From Actinomycetota bacterium (GTDB taxonomy: Bacteria; Actinomycetota; Aquicultoria; Aquicultorales; Aquicultoraceae): a stretch of DNA of 64,000 nt. The DNA lies in NCBI GenBank assembly GCA_018333515.1, contig JAGXSZ010000013.1:25251-89250 (forward strand), read 5' to 3'. Under the pieces are notes generated by a model. It saw only the letters and a list, made by a program, of their open reading frames with translations. It was not told the origin of the DNA and did not search any database. Both the position numbers and the translations under genes were made by a program. Numbering within the stretch: position 1 is the stretch's first letter; the number at the start of each line of letters is the position of its first letter. Below are positions 39,272-47,244 of the stretch, piece after piece.

Positions 39272-41548
39272 ATGGCTATGGGCGAAATCACGAGCTTTCT
39301 CCACCACATCGAAGGACAAGAGGAATACGGCGGCCAAATCACGCACCGGCGCACGCTGCCGGCGCGGCCCGCGGCATACACCTCGCCGCGCCACGCGCTC
39401 GTCGATGGGGTGAAGGCGAGGCTTGAGCGTATCGGGGCTAAGCGCCTCTACACCCATCAGGCGGACGCCTACGACCTCGCCAAGGAAGGCAAGCATGTCC
39501 TGGTGGTAAGCGGGACGGCGAGCGGCAAGAGCCTCTGTTACAATCTCCCCGTCCTCGACGAGTTGCTGGCCAACAAGAAAGCGCGGGCGCTCTATCTCTT
39601 CCCGACGAAAGCGCTCGCCCAGGACCAGCTGCGCGCGCTGGGAGAGATGGACTTCCCCGGCGCTTGCGCGACCTACGACGGGGATACCCCGCGCGAGGAG
39701 CGCGCCCGCATCCGCCGGCACGCCTCGGTGGTCTTGAGTAACCCGGATATGTTACATGCCGGCATCATGCCGGCGCATAAGCAGTGGGCGGGTTTTTTCT
39801 TGAACCTGCGTTACGTGGTCATCGACGAGATACACATCCTGCGCGGCGTCTTCGGCTCGAACGTCGCCCAGGTGATACGGCGCCTGCGCCGCGTCTGCCG
39901 GCACTACGGGAGCAGCCCGCAGTTTATTATGGCCTCGGCGACGGTGGCCAACCCGGATGTTTTCGCCAGGCGCCTTACCGGGCTCGATGTCGCGCTCGTC
40001 GAGGACGACGGCGCGCCGCGCGGGCGGAAGACCTGGGTCTTCTGGAACCCGCCGCTTCTCGAGGAGAGCCTCAACAAGCGAAAAAGTTCGAACTCGGAGA
40101 CGACCTGGCTCCTGAGCGAATTGGCCAAAGAGCACCTTCGAACCATCGCTTTCAGCAAGTCGCGAAAGCTCGCCGAGCTTATCTTAAACTATGTCGCCAA
40201 AGCGCTCTTCGAGCGCCCCGATATCGCCGGGCGCATCGCCTCGTACCGGGCGGGCTACCTGCCCGCGCAGCGGCGCGCCATCGAGGAGCGCCTCTTCTCG
40301 GGCGAACTTCTCGGGGTGTCCACGACCAACGCGCTCGAACTCGGTATCGATGTCGGGGCGCTCGACGCGGCTATTATGAACGGCTTTCCCGGCACCATCA
40401 GCTCGACCTGGCAGCAGGCCGGGCGCGCGGGCCGCGCCATCGGCGAATCGCTCGCTATCCTAGTGGCGGGGGCCGACGCGCTCGACCAATACTATATAAA
40501 CCACCCCGAATTCTTCTTCGGGCAAAGCTTCGAGGAGGCTATCATCGACCTCGACAACGCCAAGATTCTCGGGCGCCACCTCCGATGCGCCGCCTACGAG
40601 CTGCCCCTTCGCGAAGAGGACGGGGCCTGCTTCGGCGCCGGCTTTGCCGAGGCGCTGCAGCTACTCACCGCGACCGGCGAACTCAAAGAGCGCAAGGCGC
40701 GCTGGTATTTGGGACGCCCCGGCTATCCGGCGGGGGAGACGAACATCCGCTCGGCCTCACAGTTTAGCTACGATATCGTCGAGTCCGACAGCGGACAGCT
40801 CTTGGGCGCCAGCGACGCGGCACGCGCTTTCTTCGAGGTGCACCCCGGCGCGGTCTATCTCCACCAGGGCGAGCCCTACGAGGTTCTCGCCCTCGACCTC
40901 AAAGAGCGGGTCGCCTTTGTCGAGAAGACCCCGCACGACTACTATACCGAACCGCACGAGGAGACCGACATCTCGGTCATCGCCGAGATAGAGCGGCGCG
41001 CGCTCGGGGCGACCGAGTTCTTCTTCGGCCAGGTCGAGGTGGCGACGCACGTCAGCGCGTACCGCCGGAAGCGAACGGTCACACAGGAAATTCTCGGGAT
41101 GGAGGAGCTGGACCTCCCGCCGGTACGGTTTCAGACCGAGGCGCTCTGGTTTACAGTACCCGATGATATTATAGGCGCGCTCGGCTTGAACGAGTTCGAA
41201 CTCGCCGGCGGCATCCACGCGGTGGAGCACGCCGCCATAGCTCTCCTTCCCGTCTTCGCGATGTGCGACCGCTGGGACATCGGCGGAGTCTCGACCCCGC
41301 TTCACCCGCACACCGGCGGCGCTACCATCTTCATCTACGACGGCTTCGAGGGCGGCATCGGCATCGCGCAGCGCGGTTTTTGGGTGGCGGCGGAGCACCT
41401 GGCGCGCACGCTCGCCGCCATCGAGGAATGCCCGTGCAAAGAAGGCTGCCCATCGTGCATCCAGTCGCCCAAGTGCGGCAATTGGAACGAGCCGCTCGAC
41501 AAGAAAGCGGCGGTCGCGATTTTGAAAGCTATAATAAATATGGGTTAA
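39272..41548 (+). CDS. DEAD/DEAH-box helicase with DUF1998 domain (MrfA/YprA-like)
   Basis: 758 residues. A superfamily 2 ATP-dependent helicase of the type that includes Bacillus MrfA, which works in mitomycin-damage repair. Motif I is SGTASGKSLCYNLPVL, motif II VVIDEIHILRG, motif III MASATVANP, motif VI QQAGRAGRA. The C-terminal DUF1998 module carries the four-cysteine metal site CPCKEGCPSCIQSPKC. No adjacent MrfB-type exonuclease is found. The ATG at 39272 has only a weak ribosome site. Confidence 0.92.
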   Translation: MAMGEITSFLHHIEGQEEYGGQITHRRTLPARPAAYTSPRHALVDGVKARLERIGAKRLYTHQADAYDLAKEGKHVLVVSGTASGKSLCYNLPVLDELLANKKARALYLFPTKALAQDQLRALGEMDFPGACATYDGDTPREERARIRRHASVVLSNPDMLHAGIMPAHKQWAGFFLNLRYVVIDEIHILRGVFGSNVAQVIRRLRRVCRHYGSSPQFIMASATVANPDVFARRLTGLDVALVEDDGAPRGRKTWVFWNPPLLEESLNKRKSSNSETTWLLSELAKEHLRTIAFSKSRKLAELILNYVAKALFERPDIAGRIASYRAGYLPAQRRAIEERLFSGELLGVSTTNALELGIDVGALDAAIMNGFPGTISSTWQQAGRAGRAIGESLAILVAGADALDQYYINHPEFFFGQSFEEAIIDLDNAKILGRHLRCAAYELPLREEDGACFGAGFAEALQLLTATGELKERKARWYLGRPGYPAGETNIRSASQFSYDIVESDSGQLLGASDAARAFFEVHPGAVYLHQGEPYEVLALDLKERVAFVEKTPHDYYTEPHEETDISVIAEIERRALGATEFFFGQVEVATHVSAYRRKRTVTQEILGMEELDLPPVRFQTEALWFTVPDDIIGALGLNEFELAGGIHAVEHAAIALLPVFAMCDRWDIGGVSTPLHPHTGGATIFIYDGFEGGIGIAQRGFWVAAEHLARTLAAIEECPCKEGCPSCIQSPKCGNWNEPLDKKAAVAILKAIINMG

Positions 41549-41652
41549 ACCGGCTTGCGCTACGAATCTTATATTTCATGCCCATCGAAATACGCTTGTT
41601 GAAATTAATCGTTAATGGTACGATTTCTTCTAAGGTTAAAGGGGGCGACCGG

Positions 41653-42129
41653 ATGCGAACCAGTGTCGATTTGCACAATTTTCTGCAAATGCGTGAAATT
41701 CCGCACGAAATCAGCCTTGTCGAGATTTCCACAAGAACCGCGGCTCTCGCGGCCGATTCGCTCGGTTTGGACCGGTCCGAGGTGGGCAAGACCTTGATAA
41801 TCGACGTAGACGGCAAGCCGCTTGTCGCGATTGTTCCGGGGAATCGCCGCATAGATATCCGCAAGCTCCGCGCGCTCACGGGCGCGGGTAAGGTAAGAAT
41901 GGTCGAGCCCGAAGATGTCGTCAACCTCACCGGCTATGTCCTCGGCGGCACGCCGCCGATAGCGCACGCGAACGAGATGCCGATATATCTCGACCACAGA
42001 TTGCTCGGGGTTCCGGTTCTCTACACGAGCGGCGGACAGACCAACACCATCTTAAAGATAAAACCCATCGACCTCATAGAAGTAGGTGGCGCGCAAATCG
42101 CCGACCTCGCCGACGACGGGAGAATCTAG
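41653..42129 (+). CDS. YbaK/EbsC-family aminoacyl-tRNA deacylase
   Basis: 158 residues. A stand-alone editing domain that hydrolyses mischarged tRNA, in the family of Cys-tRNA(Pro) and ProRS INS-like deacylases. It has VDLHNFLQMREIPHEI, the catalytic-lysine region VGKTLIIDVDGKPLVAIVPGNRRID, and the substrate-pocket GYVLGGTPPIAHANEMPIYLDHRLL. The ATG at 41653 is preferred to a long upstream frame because AAAGGGGGCG lies right before it and the family starts here. A candidate promoter, TTGTTG-N17-TACGAT, is at 41596-41624. Confidence 0.88.
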   Translation: MRTSVDLHNFLQMREIPHEISLVEISTRTAALAADSLGLDRSEVGKTLIIDVDGKPLVAIVPGNRRIDIRKLRALTGAGKVRMVEPEDVVNLTGYVLGGTPPIAHANEMPIYLDHRLLGVPVLYTSGGQTNTILKIKPIDLIEVGGAQIADLADDGRI

Positions 42130-42440
42130 CCGTTGGCGGCTACGATTATACGTCTTTTGTTCGCATGGCGCCCCGACGGGTATTGTAGCCTTATGCCCGC
42201 CTATATTATTATAATACTAGCGACATTTAATCGAACGGCACGGATTACGGGGTGAACCGTCGTTATTTAGATTTTATTTATAAGGATTTTCAGGGTTTTC
42301 CGCGGTCGGGCTAAGATAAGAAGATATGATTTAAGCACGTGTGATGCTACTCCAACCCACTCTTTTCCGCACCAGGTGTTCTAGCCGGACTCGACGCTAA
42401 TCGCATCCCGCATGTGCGGGGCGAACCACAAAGGTTTGAT
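42130..42440. other. 311-base intergenic region upstream of the hydrogenase-GGDEF gene
   Basis: No gene seen. A TATAAT occurs at 42210-42215 without a good -35. A perfect 14-bp palindrome CCCGCATGTGCGGG (42407-42420) lies 20 bases before the start codon and could be an operator or a leader hairpin. Confidence 0.5.
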
Positions 42441-44222
42441 ATGAGCATATTGACCGTTAAAGACGGGCGCTGCGCGGAGTGCTACTCGTGTATCCGCGTG
42501 TGCCCGGTAAAAGCGATAAAGATGGCCGCCGGCCGTATAGAGATACTCGATGAGCGCTGCGTCTATTGCGGCCGCTGCTTCGTTGCTTGCACCAAGGGAT
42601 CGATTAGCCTCGGCGACGACCTCGACCGGGCGCTCGGCTTGCTTTCGTCAGGCCGAAAAACGGTGGCCGTACTTGCGCCCGAATACCTCGCTTCGTTCTA
42701 CCCGATCAATACGGCGCAGGTGCTTTTTCTCATCGAGCGGGCGGGTTTTTACGGTTGCGAGGATACTATCCTGGGCGAGGAGATGGTCGCTCGCCACTAC
42801 TTGCGGTACTTTGCCGGCCGGGCCGAGACACCGGTCATACGCTCTACCTGTCCGGCCGCGACTTCCTGGATTGAGAAGTATTACCCGGCGCTCGCCGGCG
42901 CGCTCGCGCCCGTCGCCACACCGATGGTCGCGCAGGCAAGGCTGGTAAAGAAGCTTTACGGAGGTGAGGTAGCGGTCGTCTACGCGACGCCTTGCATTGC
43001 GGCAAAACACGAGGCCAAGCAAGGCGACGAGGTCGACGCGGTCTTGACCTTCGATGACTTCAAGGAGTTGCTGAGGATAAGATTTTTACAGACGCGGGGC
43101 GACCTAGCGGTCAAAGACGAGCCGAAGCCGGCAATCAGGCGCCGTTACTCGGTGCCCGGCGGCTTTCCTCGCCCGACGATCGCGCAACACAGCATGCTCG
43201 ACCCGGCGCTCATGGTCGTGCGCGGGGTTTCGGACCTTAAGGGGCTGGCCGCCGCCATCGAGCGCGACGAGGTCGGCGCCAAGTTCATCGACATATTGAC
43301 CTGCAACGGCTGCATCGACGGCCCCGCCATCGACACCGATATCGGAATCCACCTGCGCAAACAGGTGACCGAGCGCGCGTATAAGGAAGGCCTGGTCAAA
43401 GCCTCCAGGCAGCTCACCTTCGACCAGCTCGAGCCGTACCTGCCGAAAATCGAGACACATAAATCGTTTACCGGCAAGCAGGTCGATTTGCCGATGCCCG
43501 ATGACGAAGCGCTCAAGAGAATCTTGGCCGAGGGCGAAAAACATATACCTCGGGATGAACTCGACTGCGGCGCCTGCGGTTACGATACCTGCCGCGAGGA
43601 GGCGGTCGCGATATACCAGGGTATCGCCGATTGGAGCATGTGCTTTCCGTTCCAGCGCAAAGTATATATGCGCATCATCAAGCAGCTCCGGGAGACCGCC
43701 GTGACCGACGGGCTGACGGGCGTCGCCAACCATAAGAGCTTCATCGAGCGGCTTGGTGTCGAGTTCAACAGGGCGCAGCGCTATGGCTCGGAGCTGTCGC
43801 TCATGATGGTCGACATCGATACCTTCAAGAGCATCAACGACACGCACGGCCACCTCGCCGGCGACGAGACGCTCAAGACTATCGCGAAGACGATTAAAGA
43901 CAACATCCGCCAATCCGACTTCGCGGCGCGCTTCGGAGGCGATGAGTTCGCCTTGATTCTGCCCGAAACCGATGTCGTCAAGGCGCAGAGGGTCGGCGAG
44001 AAACTACGCCGCAGGGTCGAGGCGATGTCGATAAGGCTCGCCGACGATACCGCCATCAAGGTTTCGCTCAGCATCGGCCTCAGCTCGATTAATGAGAAGA
44101 TGCAAGACCCCTTGAGCCTTGTCAAGCGAGCGGACGAAGCGCTTTACGACGCGAAAAAGGCCGGTCGCAACCGGATGGTCGTAGCCGTCGACGAACCCGT
44201 TGAGCAGGCGGAAAAGGGGTAG
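42441..44222 (+). CDS. [FeFe]-hydrogenase-like iron-sulfur sensor fused to a GGDEF diguanylate cyclase
   Basis: 593 residues. Two N-terminal 4Fe-4S motifs (C11-C14-C17-C21 and C40-C43-C46-C50) lead into an iron-hydrogenase large-subunit-like domain (about 60-345). H-cluster motifs are altered. The TSCCPAW position reads RSTCPAATSW, keeping one cluster cysteine but having Thr at the proton-transfer cysteine. The MPCxxK position reads TPCIAAKHE. The third reads ILTCNGCIDGPAI. A further Fe-S module (DCGACGYDTCREEA, about 370-385) precedes a GGDEF domain (about 420-580) with intact ARFGGDEFALIL and inhibitory-site RQSD. This is the layout of sensory group C/D hydrogenase homologues, with c-di-GMP synthesis as output. 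The ATG at 42441 has AAAGG upstream. It should be soluble. The ligand (H2, CO or redox state) is unknown. Confidence 0.85.
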   Translation: MSILTVKDGRCAECYSCIRVCPVKAIKMAAGRIEILDERCVYCGRCFVACTKGSISLGDDLDRALGLLSSGRKTVAVLAPEYLASFYPINTAQVLFLIERAGFYGCEDTILGEEMVARHYLRYFAGRAETPVIRSTCPAATSWIEKYYPALAGALAPVATPMVAQARLVKKLYGGEVAVVYATPCIAAKHEAKQGDEVDAVLTFDDFKELLRIRFLQTRGDLAVKDEPKPAIRRRYSVPGGFPRPTIAQHSMLDPALMVVRGVSDLKGLAAAIERDEVGAKFIDILTCNGCIDGPAIDTDIGIHLRKQVTERAYKEGLVKASRQLTFDQLEPYLPKIETHKSFTGKQVDLPMPDDEALKRILAEGEKHIPRDELDCGACGYDTCREEAVAIYQGIADWSMCFPFQRKVYMRIIKQLRETAVTDGLTGVANHKSFIERLGVEFNRAQRYGSELSLMMVDIDTFKSINDTHGHLAGDETLKTIAKTIKDNIRQSDFAARFGGDEFALILPETDVVKAQRVGEKLRRRVEAMSIRLADDTAIKVSLSIGLSSINEKMQDPLSLVKRADEALYDAKKAGRNRMVVAVDEPVEQAEKG

Positions 44223-44572
44223 GGATCGTCCGGTAAGCCCGCGATGAAAGCGATTCCTTAAACCAGTTGCGATATCCTGCGACCATCCGGTACCAGCCTT
44301 ACTATGTAACAAGCTTGTTACTATTTAGAGGAAAATCTTCGACCGATTCGCCGATTTTCATTGCTAATTGTAACTGATTTCGCTAGACTAATTCCTTAAC
44401 AACCATGCAAACGGTCTAATTCGACAATAATGAACGCCTTCCCTTTTGCCGTAGCGGACCTATCCGCACTAAAGCACTCTAAGAACACATACATGTCTTC
44501 CGGCAAAAGGAGCACAAAATACATGAATCGGCCGTGATCAAAGAAGACCAGAATAGCGTAAGGGGTTAGCGT
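44223..44572. other. 350-base region upstream of purC with palindrome and leader stem
   Basis: No gene is supported. A perfect 16-bp palindrome GTAACAAGCTTGTTAC lies at 44306-44321. Further down, CCTTTTGCCG (44442-44451) and CGGCAAAAGG (44501-44510) form a 10-bp long-range stem, with a smaller GCGGA/TCCGC hairpin inside the loop. A 35-codon frame from 44430 spans the stem but has no ribosome site. Confidence 0.55.
44306..44321. promoter_or_regulatory. 16-bp perfect palindrome upstream of purC
   Basis: GTAACAAGCTTGTTAC. Its arms match the GTAACA/TGTTAC arms seen in the ChrB promoter and before fhs, so a common regulator is plausible. Confidence 0.55.
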
Positions 44573-45475
44573 ATGAAAAAAGAAGCGGTTTTGGAGACGA
44601 GTTTTGCGGGTTTAAACAAGGCGAGAAGCGGCAAGGTGCGCGATGTCTATGAAGTCGACGACAAATTGCTGATCGTCGCCACCGATCGCATCTCGGCGTT
44701 TGACGTGATATTGGCGGACGGTGTTCCCGGCAAAGGCATCATCCTTACGCAGATGTCCAAGTTCTGGTTCGACCTGGTAAAAGATATCGTCCCCAACCAC
44801 CTCGTCTCGACCGAGGTCGAAGAGTATCCGCAAGTTTGCCGGCCGCACGCGGACGGGCTCAGGGGACGGAGCATGCTCGTAAAAAAAGCCGAGCCGCTGC
44901 CGGTCGAATGTATCGTTCGCGGCTATATCGCCGGTTCGGCCTGGAACGAATATAAGGCGAGCGGCACAGTCTGCGGGATAGAGCTGCCCGAAGGACTGGT
45001 CGAGTCCGACAAGTTCCCGGAGCCGCTATTCACCCCGTCGACGAAAGCGGAGATAGGCGACCACGATGAGAATATCTCTTTCGAGCGGATGAAATCTATC
45101 GTCGGCGACGAGATGGGGCGGCGCCTCAGTGATATCAGCATAGCCGTCTATAAGCGGGCCGCCGAGTGGGCGCTCGGGCGCGGGATTATCCTTGCCGACA
45201 CCAAGTTCGAGTTCGGTATCGCCGACGGCGAACTCATTCTTATCGATGAGATATTCACGCCGGACTCTTCCCGTTTCTGGCTGACGCGCGAGTATGAGGC
45301 GGGTAGGGGCCAGGAGAGCCTCGACAAACAGTTCGTCCGCGACTACCTACTTACTACCGGTTGGGACAAGACCCCGCCGCCGCCGAGCCTTCCCGAGGAA
45401 GTGGTCGACCAGACCAGGGAGCGCTATTTGGAAGCGTACCGGATCATAACCGGCAAAGAGCTTGAGCCGGTCTAG
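44573..45475 (+). CDS. purC: Phosphoribosylaminoimidazole-succinocarboxamide synthase
   Basis: 300 residues. It joins CAIR and aspartate in purine synthesis. SAICAR-synthetase motifs are GKVRDVYEVDDKLLIVATDRISAFDVIL, VECIVRGYIAGSAWNEYKASG, ILADTKFEFGI and DEIFTPDSSRFW. The length is that of the longer (archaeal/yeast-like) subgroup rather than the ~240-residue one. AAGGGG lies eight bases before ATG. It is an isolated pur gene here. The aspartate it consumes would come via PEPC. Confidence 0.95.
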   Translation: MKKEAVLETSFAGLNKARSGKVRDVYEVDDKLLIVATDRISAFDVILADGVPGKGIILTQMSKFWFDLVKDIVPNHLVSTEVEEYPQVCRPHADGLRGRSMLVKKAEPLPVECIVRGYIAGSAWNEYKASGTVCGIELPEGLVESDKFPEPLFTPSTKAEIGDHDENISFERMKSIVGDEMGRRLSDISIAVYKRAAEWALGRGIILADTKFEFGIADGELILIDEIFTPDSSRFWLTREYEAGRGQESLDKQFVRDYLLTTGWDKTPPPPSLPEEVVDQTRERYLEAYRIITGKELEPV

Positions 45476-45560
45476 CATCCTTGCCGAGGTGGCCGATGTC
45501 AGGAGTCAAGCCTTGAGTTCGGGGAGTGAGCATAGATGGATAACCGATAGCTGAAGACTT

Positions 45561-45585
45561 AATCAGGGCTGAAGTCCTGAGCTAC
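45561..45585 (-). repeat. 25-bp dispersed palindrome copy 2
   Basis: On the minus strand it reads GTAGCTCAGGACTTCAGCCCTGATT, two mismatches from the copy at 31336-31360. It is located between purC and the PEPC gene. Confidence 0.7.
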
Positions 45586-45625
45586 TTTTAATATATGTAC
45601 CGTTAGACAACCCGAGGTATGCGCT

Positions 45626-47098
45626 ATGAGCACAACTAGAAAAATCCCGCGTTGCATGAGCACGCAGCACCCCGACAATGTCACCGCGCCCTTCTTCTCA
45701 GCCGACGCGCTTCTCGGCGGGGAGGACGAGATAAAAGAGGCGTATTACGCCTACTCGCACCTCGGCTGCGATGAGCAGATGTGGGATTGTGAGGGAAAAG
45801 AGGTCGACAACTACGTCGTAAGGAAGCTTCTCACCCGCTACAAAGAGTACTTCATCGATAACAAGTTGGGGGAGGATGTCTTTTTGACGCTGCGCGTGCC
45901 CAATCCGACCGTCGAGCGCGAAGAGGCCAAAGTTTTGCTCGAGACGCTTGAAGGCATACCGCGAGCCTTCGACACGGCCAGGGTGCTCAGCCTCGACAGC
46001 CCGGCGCCCGTCTTCGAAGTCATCTTGCCGATGACGACGTCGGCGCGCTGCCTTTACCGCATTTACGTATACTACCGGGATTTCGTAGCCGGCAAGCAGG
46101 ACAAACTTTTCTGCGAGGGCGATGTCTCCATAGCCGACTGGATAGGCGGCTTCGAGCCGCACGAAGTCCACGTCATCCCGCTTATGGAGAACAAGGAAGG
46201 GATGCTCAACGCGCACAATATCGTCGAGGAATATGTCTCCAAGGTGCGGCCGCCATACCAGCGGGTCTTTCTGGCGCGCTCCGACCCGGCGATGAACTAC
46301 GGCCTGATAAGCTCGGTGCTTTTGAATAAGATAGCGCTCCAGCGACTCCATCGTCTTTCGCGGGATATCGGAATCGAGATATTTCCCATTATCGGCGTCG
46401 GCTCCGCGCCGTTTCGCGGCAATCTGAAACCGACCAACGTGATAAATTGTCTCGAGGAATACCCGAGCGTGCAGACCTTCACCGCGCAGTCGGCGTTTAA
46501 GTACGATTACCCGGAGCGCGAGGTCATGAGCGCCATAGATACCATCAAGGCCCGGGAGCGTAAGGACCCGACCGAAGTCGACGAGGCCGCGTGTCTGCGC
46601 GTCATGGACGCGCTCTCCAGGGAATACACGCGCCAGGTGGAATTGCTGGCGCCGCTTATAAACACGGTAGCGAAGTATGTGCCGGCCCGGCGCAAAAGGA
46701 AGCTCCATGTCGGTCTCTTTGGATACGCCCGAAGTGTGGGTTCGGTCTCGCTGCCGCGCGTGATAAGTTTCTGCGCGTCGCTCTATTCTATAGGCCTGCC
46801 GCCCGAACTTCTCGCGCTCAACGCGCTCACCGCTGATGACCGGGCGCGCCTTAAAGGGGCCTACCTCCATTTCGAGGATGACCTGCGCGACGCCATGGCA
46901 TACTTCAACGAGGATGTCCTTGATATCTTGCCCGGCGACCTTGGCGACAATATTCGCCGCGATATCGTCGATTATGAGGTTAACGAGCAGCATCGGGAGA
47001 TAACCTCGAGGATTATCGACAATATCAAAGAGCAAAAGTTCTCCAATGTTCAGGAGCAAGTCGTCGAAGCGGCGTGGACCAGGCGTTTCTTAGGGTAA
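45626..47098 (+). CDS. ppcA: Archaeal-type phosphoenolpyruvate carboxylase
   Basis: 490 residues. It carboxylates PEP to oxaloacetate. The N-terminus IPRCMSTQHPDNVTAPFF and VPNPTVEREEAKVLLETLE, MTTSARCLYRIYVYYRDFV, GSAPFRGNLKPTN and SAFKYDYP are diagnostic of the short archaeal-type enzyme (PF14010). That enzyme is about half the size of the usual 900-residue bacterial PEPC and lacks its allosteric region. It is rare in bacteria. The ATG has CGAGGTATGCGCT upstream. Oxaloacetate from this step supplies aspartate and a partial reductive TCA branch. Confidence 0.93.
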   Translation: MSTTRKIPRCMSTQHPDNVTAPFFSADALLGGEDEIKEAYYAYSHLGCDEQMWDCEGKEVDNYVVRKLLTRYKEYFIDNKLGEDVFLTLRVPNPTVEREEAKVLLETLEGIPRAFDTARVLSLDSPAPVFEVILPMTTSARCLYRIYVYYRDFVAGKQDKLFCEGDVSIADWIGGFEPHEVHVIPLMENKEGMLNAHNIVEEYVSKVRPPYQRVFLARSDPAMNYGLISSVLLNKIALQRLHRLSRDIGIEIFPIIGVGSAPFRGNLKPTNVINCLEEYPSVQTFTAQSAFKYDYPEREVMSAIDTIKARERKDPTEVDEAACLRVMDALSREYTRQVELLAPLINTVAKYVPARRKRKLHVGLFGYARSVGSVSLPRVISFCASLYSIGLPPELLALNALTADDRARLKGAYLHFEDDLRDAMAYFNEDVLDILPGDLGDNIRRDIVDYEVNEQHREITSRIIDNIKEQKFSNVQEQVVEAAWTRRFLG

Positions 47099-47244
47099 CA
47101 GCCGCCCGCTTTATGTGCGGGCCGGCCATTTCCGGCAGACCAAGTTAAAATCGTCGACGCGCTACCTCGCAGCTCATTTTTTTTGTGCTTGTGCATATGA
47201 AACCGGCGCTGATTTCGATATAATCAGGGTATTCTCGAAAGTCG

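Noticed and set aside
44430..44537. 35-codon frame in the purC leader as a leader peptide
   Set aside because: No ribosome site and no run of regulatory codons. The RNA stem is the stronger signal.
44430..44572. PRPP/guanidine (ykkC-type) or purine riboswitch before purC
   Set aside because: The conserved core sequences of those classes are not present, so only an unassigned stem is reported.
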